The notes: a model not told the origin generated them from the sequence alone. Shown: positions 13,139 through 20,089, counted from the first letter of the stretch. The stretch is 22,370 nt of DNA from F23-B02 sp963610045 (GCA_963610045.1 CAVDMS010000022.1:1-22370); one strand, 5' to 3'. Numbers and translations: made by a program.

Positions 13139-13262
13139 CTCTCAACCGTAGGGCGCATCGCCCGTAAACTTGTACATTCCGATACAAGCAGCTTTTTTTG
13201 TGCTGAATTTCTCTCCCCCCGCCTCGCCCGTCGGTTTACATAACATAGAAAAGAGCATAAAA
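13139..13262 (-). promoter_or_regulatory. Upstream control region of the phage-derived operon
   Basis: This gap lies between the pot terminator and the first phage gene and must hold the operon's promoter if it has its own. It contains a dyad CTTGTA (13169-13174) N8 TACAAG (13183-13188), which could be an operator or a leader hairpin, and a compact stem GGGCG-CAT-CGCCC (13151-13163) just before the ribosome site. A poly-A/T stretch and a G-rich stretch lie further up. No convincing sigma-A promoter and no SOS-type CGAAC...GTTCG box was found, so the control signal is unidentified. Confidence 0.4.
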
Positions 13263-13290
13263 AATAAGCCCTGCCAAAGCAGAGCTTATT
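13255..13290 (-). terminator. Terminator of the potABCD operon
   Basis: On the minus strand AATAAGCTCTGC and GCAGGGCTTATT (13279-13290 and 13263-13274, with one G-U pair) form a stem with a 4-nt loop, followed by a T-run (13262-13257). It lies about 10 nt past the potD stop and separates pot transcription from the phage-derived operon. Confidence 0.85.
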
Positions 13291-13299
13291 TTTAAGTAT

Positions 13300-14499
13300 T
13301 TACTCTTTCCATCGCTTGCAGCGATTTCTGAGCCGTTTCTTTTTCCTTGCCCCGTGTACGGCAAAGTACACGACCGTCAGCACGGCGACCGCCGCCATGC
13401 ACACGATCGCATAGGTATCGACGCTGCCCTGTGTCTTGACCTCAAGCCACAGAGAGTCGGTCAGCTGCGAGGTTGCTTGACTCAGATTCATAAACGCAAC
13501 GCCATGACTCAGCGTTTCGGTGCTAGGATAGGCAATGTCGCTTGCGGCGGTTTCGGGGTCCATGAACTCCTTTGCGTCGGGGACCGGGGTCGAGTAGCCG
13601 AGGTAGTCGAGGTTTTCGCCGCTGATCTTAGCCGAGCAAAGGAAGTTGATGTACGCCTCGGCAGCCTCCTTGTTCTGACAGCCCTTGGGGATGCACATTG
13701 CGTCGATAAAGAGGTTAAAGCCCTCCTCCGGGAAGTAGAAGCGCAGGTCGGGATTTTCCTTCGCCATCAGCAGGTAGTCGCCCGCATAGTACGGCGCTAT
13801 CCACGCCTCCTCCCTCTCCATCTTGCCGAAGATCTCGTCCATGACGTAGCTCTGCACGAGGGGCTTCTGCTCGATGAGCTTGTAGGCTGCGCTGCGCAGC
13901 TCGTCCTCGTTTTCGGAGTTTACGTCGATGCCGAGCAGCAGCTCGGAGATCGCAAATGCGTCTCTGGGATTGTTGAACATCAGGATCTTACCGGAGTATT
14001 TCTCGTTCCAGAGCAGGTCCCACGAGCCGACGTCCGCCTCATCGACATACTTTGAGTTGTAGATAATGCCGACGGTACCCCATGTATAAGGCACGGAGTA
14101 TTTGTTGTCGGGGTCGTAGGCGGTGTTTTTATAGGCGTCGCCTATGAGCGAGTAGTTGGGGATGTTGTCAAAGTCCAGCTCCTCAAGCATATCCTCCTCG
14201 ATGAGCCTTGCTATCATGTAGTCCGAGGGGATAATGACGTCGTAGCTGCTGCCGCCGGTCTTGAGCTTTGTGTACATCGTCTCGTTCGAGTCGAAGGTCA
14301 TGTAGTTGACCTTGATGCCCGTCGCCTCGGTGAAGGCGGCGTTGACGTCGATGTAGCCGTCGCTTCCGTCGGAAATGTACTGTCCCCAGTTGTAGACGTT
14401 TATCGTGACCTCCTCGGCGCTTGCCGTCGGCGACGGCAGAACGGGTGCGAGCGCAAGGAGCATCAGAAGGGTTAAAAGGGCTGCAAAGGATCTTTTCAT
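13300..14499 (-). CDS. potD: Spermidine/putrescine ABC transporter substrate-binding protein, C-terminally membrane-anchored
   Basis: A 399-aa protein of the PotD/bacterial SBP family. It has a signal peptide (residues 1-28, ending PTASA) with no lipobox cysteine. The binding domain starts INVYNWGQYIS (the Trp and Tyr known to line PotD polyamine sites), with SSYDVIIPSDYMIARL, YSVPYTWGTVGIIYN, and FIDAMCIPKGCQNKEAAEAYINFL (the Asp of the conserved W/F-x-D is kept; the Trp is Phe or Leu here). Near the C-terminus is a hydrophobic span, about 362-382, followed by a Lys/Arg-rich tail. This predicts tethering by a C-terminal helix rather than a lipid, which is unusual. It captures polyamines outside and passes them to PotBC. 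It overlaps potC by 4 nt. Confidence 0.9.
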   Translation of the reverse strand: MKRSFAALLTLLMLLALAPVLPSPTASAEEVTINVYNWGQYISDGSDGYIDVNAAFTEATGIKVNYMTFDSNETMYTKLKTGGSSYDVIIPSDYMIARLIEEDMLEELDFDNIPNYSLIGDAYKNTAYDPDNKYSVPYTWGTVGIIYNSKYVDEADVGSWDLLWNEKYSGKILMFNNPRDAFAISELLLGIDVNSENEDELRSAAYKLIEQKPLVQSYVMDEIFGKMEREEAWIAPYYAGDYLLMAKENPDLRFYFPEEGFNLFIDAMCIPKGCQNKEAAEAYINFLCSAKISGENLDYLGYSTPVPDAKEFMDPETAASDIAYPSTETLSHGVAFMNLSQATSQLTDSLWLEVKTQGSVDTYAIVCMAAVAVLTVVYFAVHGARKKKRLRNRCKRWKE

Positions 14500-15329
14500 G
14501 CGCCCACCTTCTTTCTTCCGAACGCCTTTTTGTTGTCACGGACACGCTTTTCGTCCTTCGCCTGAAGCAGGTTCATAAGGACCATAACGATCAGAATGAC
14601 CGCAAACAGGAGGGTGAACAGTGCGTAGATTTTGGGGTGCAGGGGCTTTTTTGTGTAGTTGTAGATCTCGACAGGCAGCGTCACGAATTTGGGTCCGTAG
14701 ACGAAATAGCTGATGACGAAATCGTCGAGGCTCATGGTAAAGGACATGAGAGCGCCGGAGATGATTCCCGGCGTTATCTCGTGGATGACGACCTTGAAGA
14801 ACGCCTGCACCGGGGTGCAGCCGAGGTCCTGCGCCGCCTCGTTTAGGTTCGGGTCCATCTGATGCAGCTTCGGCATGACAGACAGGATGACGTAGGGCAG
14901 GCAGAAGGTGACGTGCGCTATGAGCAGCGTTGCAAAGCCGAGGATGTTGTTTATCTTCAGCAGCGTACCGACGAAGGCAAAGAGCAGCGCCAGCGAAACG
15001 CCGGTGACGATCTCAGGGTTCGTCATGGGGATGTTCGTGATGCTCATGGACAGCTTACGCAGCTTAGGACTCATGGAGTTTATGCCGATCGCCGCCGCCG
15101 TACCCAAAACGGTCGCAATGACGGAAGCGATGACGGCGACTATCACCGAGTTTAAAAGCAGCGGCAGAAGCACGCCGTCGGAAAACAGCTCACGGTAGTT
15201 ATCTAATGTAAAGTCCTTGAACACCGCAATGTCCATGCCGCTGTTAAACGACCCGACCGCAAGCACGATCATGGGGATGTACAGAAACAGCAGAACGACC
15301 ACGGTAAATATCTTGTTGAAGCGCCTCAT
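14496..15329 (-). CDS. potC: Spermidine/putrescine ABC transporter permease
   Basis: A 277-aa inner-membrane permease, the usual PotC length. The first helix (FTVVVLLFLYIPMIVLAVGSFN) is followed by the family motif GMDIAVFKDFTLDNYREL, then helices SVIVAVIASVIATVLGTAAAIG and IVTGVSLALLFAFVG. The ABC-coupling EAA loop appears as LNEAAQDLGCTPVQAFFKVVIHEITPGI. Helices near residues 225-260 close the protein. With PotB it forms the membrane channel energised by PotA. It overlaps potB and potD by 4 nt on each side (ATGA), so the four genes are tightly coupled. Confidence 0.92.
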   Translation of the reverse strand: MRRFNKIFTVVVLLFLYIPMIVLAVGSFNSGMDIAVFKDFTLDNYRELFSDGVLLPLLLNSVIVAVIASVIATVLGTAAAIGINSMSPKLRKLSMSITNIPMTNPEIVTGVSLALLFAFVGTLLKINNILGFATLLIAHVTFCLPYVILSVMPKLHQMDPNLNEAAQDLGCTPVQAFFKVVIHEITPGIISGALMSFTMSLDDFVISYFVYGPKFVTLPVEIYNYTKKPLHPKIYALFTLLFAVILIVMVLMNLLQAKDEKRVRDNKKAFGRKKVGA

Positions 15330-16132
15330 ACCGTGATCACCTCCTCGTCGTCGCCGAAGCGGTTCATGACTCCGATGCAGATGAAGATGACGACCATCAG
15401 CACGAGACTGAGCGCTGCGCCGAGGTTGGGGTTGTATGCGGTCTTAAACTGGCTCTCGATAACGTCGCCTATAAGGGTCGTGCCGGAGGAGCCGAGCTTC
15501 TGCGAGATGTAGAAGGTGGACACGGCAGGCACAAACACCATGGTAAAGCCGGAGACGATGCCGGGCATCGACAGTGGCAAAATGACCCGCCTAAACACGC
15601 CTGCATTGTTGCAGCCGAGGTCCTGCGCCGCTTCGACGAGGCGTCCGTCGATCTTGACGATGACGCTGTACAGCGGCATTATCATGTACGGCAGGTAGTT
15701 GTACACCATGCCGAGGACGACGGCTCCGTTGTTGCGGATAAGCGGCAGCGGCTTTAGTCCGAGCGCCATGATGAAGTTGTTTATAATACCCGTATCCTCG
15801 GTCAGTGCGACCCACGCAAGCGTGCGCAGCAGGAAGCTGATGCACATGGGCAGCATGATGAGCATATAGAGTATGCGCTGTTTAAGCTCGGAGCGGCTTG
15901 CGATGTAGTAAGCCACCGGGTAGCCGATAACGAGGCAGATGACCGAGGAGATGAGCGCAAGCCAAATGCTCTTTATGAGGATGGGGATGTAATTTCCGAG
16001 GTTCTGAAGATTTGCGAGGGTGAACTGCCCGGTCTGCGAATCGGTCAGGGCGTAGTACGCCACGATGAGCAGCGGGATGACGGTAAACAGCGCCATCCAT
16101 ACGAGGTAAGGTGCGGCAAGCTTAGTCTTCAT
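15326..16132 (-). CDS. potB: Spermidine/putrescine ABC transporter permease
   Basis: A 268-aa permease. It begins with the signal-anchor-like helix LAAPYLVWMALFTVIPLLIVAYYAL, and continues with LIKSIWLALISSVICLVIGYPVAYYIA, LYMLIMLPMCISFLLRTLAWVAL, VVLGMVYNYLPYMIMPLYSV, the EAA coupling loop VEAAQDLGCNNAGVFRRVILPLSMPGIVSG, and terminal helices. ATG at 16132 was chosen because GGAGG lies 9 nt upstream and the protein then has a normal start; a longer in-frame extension to 16282 would be highly Arg-rich and lies inside potA. It overlaps the end of potA by 11 nt. Confidence 0.92.
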   Translation of the reverse strand: MKTKLAAPYLVWMALFTVIPLLIVAYYALTDSQTGQFTLANLQNLGNYIPILIKSIWLALISSVICLVIGYPVAYYIASRSELKQRILYMLIMLPMCISFLLRTLAWVALTEDTGIINNFIMALGLKPLPLIRNNGAVVLGMVYNYLPYMIMPLYSVIVKIDGRLVEAAQDLGCNNAGVFRRVILPLSMPGIVSGFTMVFVPAVSTFYISQKLGSSGTTLIGDVIESQFKTAYNPNLGAALSLVLMVVIFICIGVMNRFGDDEEVITV

Positions 16133-17282
16133 CTTCGCTTTCCTCCGCCGCCGTCTCCTCCTCACCTTCGGGATACAGGTCGGGATCGTCCATCTCGTCG
16201 TATTCCGCAGAGTAGGAGCTGTAATCGCCGAACATACCGGAGTATTCGCTCTTGTGCATGATGTGAATGTCCTCCGGCTCAAGGCGTATGCCTATATACT
16301 CGCCGACGGAGTGGTAGTCCGTCGTCTGAATGAGCCACTTAAAGCCCTTAAAATCGACGATCGTGTCGTAATGCACGCCCTTAAACGTGACCGAGGTGAC
16401 GGTGCCGCAAAGGTGACCGTTGTCGGGCGGCACAATGTCGATGTCCTCCGGGCGGATAACGACGTCCACGGGTTCGTTTTTCTCAAAGCCTGCGTCAACG
16501 CACTTAAAGCGTCTGCCGAAGAACTTCACGAGTCTGTCCTCAAGCATCACGCCGTCGAGGATATTGCTTTCGCCGATGAAGTCCGCAACGAAGGCGTTTT
16601 TAGGCTCGTTGTAAATATCCTCCGGCGTACCGATCTGCTGGATGCGGCCCTTGTCCATGACGACGACGGTGTCGGACATGGAAAGCGCCTCCTCCTGATC
16701 GTGAGTTACATATATAAAAGTAATGCCCATCGCCTGCTGAATACGCTTGAGCTCGTTCTGCATATCCTTGCGGAGACGCAGATCCAAAGCGCCCAAGGGT
16801 TCGTCGAGCAGCAGCACCTTAGGACGGTTCACGAGCGCACGAGCAATTGCGACACGCTGCTGCTGACCGCCGGAGAGCTGAGCCACTCTGCGGTTTTCAA
16901 AACCTTTAAGGCTCACTATCTCAAGCATTTCGGTGACACGCTCGTCGATCTCCTCCTCCGGCACCTTTGCTATGCGCAGACCGAAGGCGACGTTTTCGTA
17001 AACGTCGAGATGGGGAAACAGAGCGTACTTCTGAAAGACCGTGTTGACCTTTCTTTTGTGAGGCGGGACATCGTTTATCCTGACGCCGTCAAACATAACG
17101 TCTCCGGAGGTCGGCTTAATGAAGCCGCCGATTATCCTGAGGGTCGTTGTCTTGCCGCAGCCGGACGGACCGAGCAGCGTCAGAAATTCCTTATCATTAA
17201 AATACAGGTTAATATCGTCTAAAACGATTTCATCGTCAAACGCCATTTTGCAATTAACAAGGCGAATGAGTTCTTTGGACAT
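16122..17282 (-). CDS. potA: Spermidine/putrescine ABC transporter ATP-binding protein
   Basis: A 386-aa ATPase. Motifs in order: Walker A GPSGCGKTT (38-46), Q-loop Gln84 in FQKYALFPH, signature LSGGQQQR (136-143), Walker B VLLLDEP (156-162), H-loop His194 in VTHDQEEAL. A C-terminal TOBE/regulatory region of about 240-340 includes DVVIRPEDI and GTVTSVTFKGVHYDTIV. The last 45 residues are strongly acidic (mostly D, E, S, Y), a tail not needed for the fold and unusual for PotA. It drives import of polyamines with PotBCD. ATG 17282 has a GGGGGAGG ribosome site. The operon leader holds two stem-loops. Confidence 0.93.
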   Translation of the reverse strand: MSKELIRLVNCKMAFDDEIVLDDINLYFNDKEFLTLLGPSGCGKTTTLRIIGGFIKPTSGDVMFDGVRINDVPPHKRKVNTVFQKYALFPHLDVYENVAFGLRIAKVPEEEIDERVTEMLEIVSLKGFENRRVAQLSGGQQQRVAIARALVNRPKVLLLDEPLGALDLRLRKDMQNELKRIQQAMGITFIYVTHDQEEALSMSDTVVVMDKGRIQQIGTPEDIYNEPKNAFVADFIGESNILDGVMLEDRLVKFFGRRFKCVDAGFEKNEPVDVVIRPEDIDIVPPDNGHLCGTVTSVTFKGVHYDTIVDFKGFKWLIQTTDYHSVGEYIGIRLEPEDIHIMHKSEYSGMFGDYSSYSAEYDEMDDPDLYPEGEEETAAEESEDED

Positions 17283-17300
17283 TTATCCTCCCCCATTTCC

Positions 17301-17401
17301 GGCGCATAATGCGCTAAAATTGTTTAAGGGCATTCCGGAACCTGCCTCCGGAATGCCCTTTGCATCGCTACCAATATACATACATGACGCCGTAAAGTCA
17401 A
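17301..17401 (-). promoter_or_regulatory. Promoter and structured leader of potABCD
   Basis: TTGACT (-35, 17396-17401) and TATATT (-10, 17373-17378) with a 17-bp spacer form a strong sigma-A promoter. Transcription should start near 17366. The leader then holds a perfect 14-bp stem, with arms at 17326-17339 and 17347-17360 and a 7-nt loop, beginning about 5 nt from the 5' end. A shorter palindrome GCGCAT-A-ATGCGC (17302-17314) lies about 10 nt before the ribosome site. The first hairpin is followed by a broken U-rich stretch, so it could act as an attenuator, a terminator for the upstream pseudouridine synthase gene, or a 5'-end stabiliser. Confidence 0.65.
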
Positions 17402-17431
17402 CAAAAATCAACAATTTTCCTGCATTTTGCT

Positions 17432-18409
17432 CTAAATGTCACGAAGCTCGGCGATGCCGAAATATTTTTCGGCAAAATCGACGGACTCCACGGCAAATTC
17501 TCTGCCTCTGAGGTAGTTTAATATCCCTGCGTCCGTGGGGAAATCAAAGCGCAGGCGGTAGGAATAAAGCGCCTGACCCTTTTCGCCGTACTCACGGTTT
17601 ACCCGCTCTCTGCCGTACTTCCCGTCGCCCAAAAGGGGCCAGCCGGCGTGCGCCATCTGCACCCTTATCTGGTGCGTGCGCCCCGTTAAAAGCCTGCACT
17701 CCACGAGCGACAGTCTGCCCTTGGTGCATATGACCCGATACTCCGTCGCAGCGGGCTTTGCCCCCGGCATGGGCTTGTCCTTTACATAGACCTGATTCTT
17801 CTTTGCATCCTTGAACAGATAGTTTTCCAGCCTGCCGGAGGACGGCTTCGGCGTCCCCGTGACGGCACAAAGGTAGAATTTTTCTATCTCCCTGTCCTTT
17901 ATCTTGTCGTTCAGAATACGCAGGCTCTCGGCGTTTTTCGCTGCGATCACGATACCGCCCGTGTTGCGGTCGATGCGGTTGCACAGCGCCGGAGCGAAGG
18001 AGTTTTCCGCCTTGGGCTGCCACTCGCCCTTCTGCGCAAGATACGCCTGGATGTTTGCAATGAGCGTGTTGTAATCCCACTGTCCTGCGCTGTGACACAG
18101 AACGCCGGGCTTTTTGTCGGCAAGCAGGATGTTTTCATCCTCGTAGACGACGGTGAGCTTCGGCGTGCCGACCTTTAAATAGGAGTTCTCCTCCCTCGGT
18201 TTTTCAAAAAACTCGTCGTTTATGTAAAGACTCAAAACGTCGCCCTCGCAAAGCCTCGTGTCACGCTTTGCGCCCTTGGAGTTCACCTTTATACGCTTTA
18301 AGCGTATGTACTTTTGCAGCAGCGACTCCGGCAGCAGCGGCACCGCCTTGCCGACGAAGCGGTCAAGCCTCTGACCTGCGTCGTTTTTTCCTATCGTAAT
18401 TTCCTTCAT
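17432..18409 (-). CDS. RluA-family RNA pseudouridine synthase
   Basis: A 325-aa protein. N-terminal S4 RNA-binding domain (EITIGKNDAGQRLDRFVGKAVP... IRLKRIKVNSKGAKRDTRLCEGDVLSLYI, residues 2-65). The synthase domain has VVYEDENILLADKKPGVLCHSAG and the catalytic Asp in CNRIDRNTGGIVI (near residues 145-157). This is a variant of the common HRLDxxTSG, with Asn for His and Gly for Ser. RTHQIRVQMAHAGWPLLGDGKYG near 255-277 is the conserved RluA end block. It isomerises uridines in rRNA or tRNA; the target site cannot be read from sequence. ATG 18409 has a GGGAG site about 8 nt upstream; an upstream in-frame start overlaps the terminator. Confidence 0.88.
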   Translation of the reverse strand: MKEITIGKNDAGQRLDRFVGKAVPLLPESLLQKYIRLKRIKVNSKGAKRDTRLCEGDVLSLYINDEFFEKPREENSYLKVGTPKLTVVYEDENILLADKKPGVLCHSAGQWDYNTLIANIQAYLAQKGEWQPKAENSFAPALCNRIDRNTGGIVIAAKNAESLRILNDKIKDREIEKFYLCAVTGTPKPSSGRLENYLFKDAKKNQVYVKDKPMPGAKPAATEYRVICTKGRLSLVECRLLTGRTHQIRVQMAHAGWPLLGDGKYGRERVNREYGEKGQALYSYRLRFDFPTDAGILNYLRGREFAVESVDFAEKYFGIAELRDI

Positions 18410-18424
18410 GCGTTTTTCTCCCGT

Positions 18425-18450
18425 AAAAAAGTGCGCCGTAAGGCGCACTT
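18425..18450 (-). terminator. Terminator after the S1-domain gene
   Basis: The stem AAGTGCGCC (18442-18450 read on the minus strand) and GGCGCACTT (18429-18437) has a 4-nt loop and a following T-run (18430-18425). It begins at the stop codon of the S1 gene and ends about 16 nt before the pseudouridine synthase start, so it may partly uncouple the two genes. Confidence 0.75.
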
Positions 18451-18886
18451 ATCTGCGGCGGCGGGACTTGCCCCTGTCCGCATACATGGGGTTTCCGGCA
18501 ATGCGGCTGTCCGATTCCTGCATAAACTTCTTGAGCTTATCCTCAAAGCTCTTGTCGGCGCTTGTCTCCTGCGCCTGCGGAGGCGCCTGCACCGTCCGCT
18601 GCGGCTGACGGTTGGGCTTTTCCTGTCTTTGGCGCTCGAAGGCGGGCTTCGGCGCAGGCTCCGCCTTCTTGACGGAGAGGTTCAGCTTCCCGTCGTTTAT
18701 GCCGATAAGCTTCACCTTAACGGTCTGACCTACGCTCAGAAAATCGTGTATGTCTGCGACATACGCATTCGCCACCTCGGAAATATGCACAAGTCCGCTT
18801 TGTCCGCCCGGCAGAGCGACAAAAGCTCCGAACTTGGTGATACCCGTGACCTTGCCTTCCAGCACTTCTCCAATTTCAAACTGCAT
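18449..18886 (-). CDS. S1 RNA-binding domain protein (YabR-like)
   Basis: A 145-aa protein. Residues 2-74 form one S1/OB-fold domain: IGEVLEGKVTGITKFGAFVALPGGQSGLVHISEVANAYVADIHDFLSVGQTVKVKLIGI..GKLNLSVK. The rest is a basic, Pro/Gln-rich, probably disordered tail ending GKSRRRR. This matches YabR (about 128 aa), a single-S1 protein encoded right after divIC in Bacilli and Clostridia and thought to bind RNA or ribosomes. It lies 17 nt after divIC and ends at a terminator. The general YabR/YugI family fit is clear. The specific cellular role is not. Confidence 0.85.
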   Translation of the reverse strand: MQFEIGEVLEGKVTGITKFGAFVALPGGQSGLVHISEVANAYVADIHDFLSVGQTVKVKLIGINDGKLNLSVKKAEPAPKPAFERQRQEKPNRQPQRTVQAPPQAQETSADKSFEDKLKKFMQESDSRIAGNPMYADRGKSRRRR

Positions 18887-18903
18887 GAATCGTTTTACCC
18901 CGT

Positions 18904-19185
18904 TTACCTGTAATTATCTATGAATATGATCTCGCCCGGCTCAACCAGTCCGAGCCTGTCTCTCGCTATACCTTTAATAAACTCATCCGTATCGCAGCTC
19001 AAGAGCTTTTCCTCAAGCTCGTCTGTCTCCGCCTGAGTATCGTCAATTTCCCGCTGCAGCAGCTCAGTCATATCTTTTGCGTCCCGCAGAGCGTCCATCG
19101 TCTCCGCAAGGTTCCACGCCGCATATATCAGCAGCGCCGCAATCACCGCCCCGCCTATCGTAAGCAGCTTCGACCTCAATCGCAT
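18904..19185 (-). CDS. divIC: Septum formation initiator, DivIC/FtsB family
   Basis: A 93-aa bitopic membrane protein. A transmembrane helix (LLTIGGAVIAALLIYAAW, near residues 6-23) is followed by a coiled coil (ETMDALRDAKDMTELLQREIDDTQAETDELEEKL, about 27-60) and the family end FIKGIARDRLGLVEPGEIIFID. DivIC works with FtsL and DivIB in the division complex. The gene lies between yabQ and the yabR-like gene, as in Bacillus. Start choice is unclear: ATG 19185 is given, but GGGAGG at 19188-19193 is only 2 nt away from it, and a TTG at 19179 has ideal 8-nt spacing; a GTG at 19200 is also open. Its 5' end overlaps the yabQ frame by more than 110 nt. Confidence 0.85.
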   Translation of the reverse strand: MRLRSKLLTIGGAVIAALLIYAAWNLAETMDALRDAKDMTELLQREIDDTQAETDELEEKLLSCDTDEFIKGIARDRLGLVEPGEIIFIDNYR

Positions 19186-19609
19186 CGCCTCCCGAATCAC
19201 GGTCCGATTTTCTTTTCATTGTAAACCATGCTCGGCAATTTGAAAAGACATTTTTTGCTTGATCGGCAAAAAATTTTCCGACAATGCGAAACGGACGCAA
19301 AATAAGCGCCAAAAGACCCGTAAATGCTGCAAAGACCGGCAAAAACAGACGGCTTAAAAGCCGCATATATGTGTAAAAGCCCAAGGCGGCAAAGCCCGCC
19401 ATAAAGAGATTCAGCTCCCCGTCTCCGACACTCATGCCCAGCGTAAACAGCACAAAGCCCAAAGCGCCGACAAAGAGCAGGTCGAAAAACCAGTTTCGCC
19501 CCAAGCGGCGGCGTATCGCCCTGAGCGCATCGTAGATAACGCCAAGCCCAAGCCCCGCTGCGTAGGCTGCGGCAAGCTGCAAAAGCTGGCGCTTTACCTC
19601 AAGCTCCAT
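19064..19609 (-). CDS. yabQ: Spore cortex biosynthesis protein YabQ
   Basis: A 181-aa multi-pass membrane protein. Features of YabQ: the start ELEVKRQLLQLAAAYAAGLGLGVIYDALRAIRRRLGRNWFFDLLFVGALGFVLFTLGMSVGDGELNLFMAGFAALGFYTYMRLLSRLFLP. About four hydrophobic spans fall in the first 115 residues. YabQ is needed for spore cortex formation in Bacillus subtilis and is made in the mother cell. It sits between yabP and divIC as in other spore formers. The last 45 residues, after FTMKRKSD, are charged, Gly/Asp-rich and translated from the divIC region in another frame. This suggests the native stop was lost or that the tail tolerates overlap. Confidence 0.85.
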   Translation of the reverse strand: MELEVKRQLLQLAAAYAAGLGLGVIYDALRAIRRRLGRNWFFDLLFVGALGFVLFTLGMSVGDGELNLFMAGFAALGFYTYMRLLSRLFLPVFAAFTGLLALILRPFRIVGKFFADQAKNVFSNCRAWFTMKRKSDRDSGGDAIEVEAAYDRRGGDCGAADICGVEPCGDDGRSAGRKRYD

Positions 19610-19897
19610 TTATCCGAAAAGCCTCGACCAGAAGCCGCCGGAGGACGAGGGCGTCTCCTCGTACAAAAGCTCGCTTATAAGCCCCTCGACGTTCAGCTCC
19701 CCGGCGTCAAGATTGATCTTCCCGATATGCAGTCCGCTGCCACGCACCACAAGATTGCCCTGCGCCGTCTGCATGACGACCTCGGTCTCGTCGAAGCTTT
19801 CCACGTCCTCGACCCCCGTCACCGACAGCTTGCTGCGATTTTCCATGCTCAGACCGTGATTTTTGGGCGCCGCCTTGCTTTTTTCCTCGTATGCCAT
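19610..19897 (-). CDS. yabP: YabP/YqfC-family sporulation protein
   Basis: A 95-aa protein with the YabP pattern: NHGLSMENRSKLSVTGVEDVESFDETEVVMQTAQGNLVVRGSGLHIGKINLDAGELNVEGLISELLYEE. It is a small beta-rich fold predicted at the forming spore. It is the first gene of the cluster yabP-yabQ-divIC-yabR and its stop directly precedes the yabQ start. ATG at 19897 was chosen because AAAGGAG (19905-19911) lies 7 nt upstream; an upstream in-frame start at 19933 would lie in the promoter. A candidate sporulation sigma-E promoter is present just ahead. It is transcribed divergently from hrcA. Confidence 0.85.
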   Translation of the reverse strand: MAYEEKSKAAPKNHGLSMENRSKLSVTGVEDVESFDETEVVMQTAQGNLVVRGSGLHIGKINLDAGELNVEGLISELLYEETPSSSGGFWSRLFG

Positions 19898-19922
19898 GTT
19901 TTCGCTCCTTTGCTTTTTTAAC

Positions 19923-19951
19923 AGCCTATGCAAGCGGCGCTTCCAAAATGC
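19923..19951 (-). promoter_or_regulatory. Candidate sigma-E-type sporulation promoter for yabP
   Basis: On the minus strand GCATTTT (19945-19951) and CATAGGCT (19923-19930) are 14 nt apart. This is close to the sigma-E consensus (kmATATT, about 14 nt, CATACA-T). A start near 19916 would leave a leader of about 19 nt containing the AAAGGAG site. The yabP and yabQ genes are sigma-E controlled in Bacillus subtilis, which supports the match. It is motif-based only. Confidence 0.4.
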
Positions 19952-20012
19952 CCTCGCAAACTTTTGTGCAGAAAAATATATAATTTTTCTCGCAACTTTT
20001 TGAATAAAAGCC

Positions 20013-20041
20013 TTGACAGCGGCAAAAAATAGTGCTATATT
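20013..20041 (+). promoter_or_regulatory. Sigma-A promoter of hrcA-grpE-dnaK
   Basis: TTGACA (20013-20018) and TATATT (20036-20041) are separated by exactly 17 bp, a near-ideal housekeeping promoter. The -10 box runs into the CIRCE operator, so bound HrcA would block polymerase. Confidence 0.9.
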
Positions 20042-20066
20042 AGCACTCAGATAAAGAGAGTGCCAG
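20040..20066 (+). promoter_or_regulatory. CIRCE operator (HrcA binding site)
   Basis: TTAGCACTC (20040-20048), 9-nt spacer, GAGTGCCAG (20058-20066). The left arm is a perfect match to the CIRCE consensus TTAGCACTC-N9-GAGTGCTAA; the right arm differs at two of nine bases. It overlaps the -10 box and start site, as expected for repression by HrcA. A further half-site-like GAGTGCCAA lies at 20081-20089 just before the hrcA start codon. Confidence 0.92.
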
Positions 20067-20089
20067 CATTAGCGAGGTGCGAGTGCCAA

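Noticed and set aside
1266..13299. Prophage attachment (att) direct repeats at the operon ends
   Set aside because: Short AGCTT...TTTTTAA similarities at both ends come from the two terminators; no convincing direct repeat or tRNA target was seen.
16133..16282. N-terminal extension of PotB
   Set aside because: Arg-rich translation of the potA C-terminal coding region; ATG 16132 has GGAGG 9 nt upstream and a normal PotB start.
16254..17222. A 322-codon + strand open frame opposite potA
   Set aside because: potA has all ABC motifs; the opposite frame has no recognisable domain and no start signal.
20060..20089. Upstream GTG start for hrcA
   Set aside because: It falls in the right arm of CIRCE, at about the transcription start, so it could not be translated efficiently.
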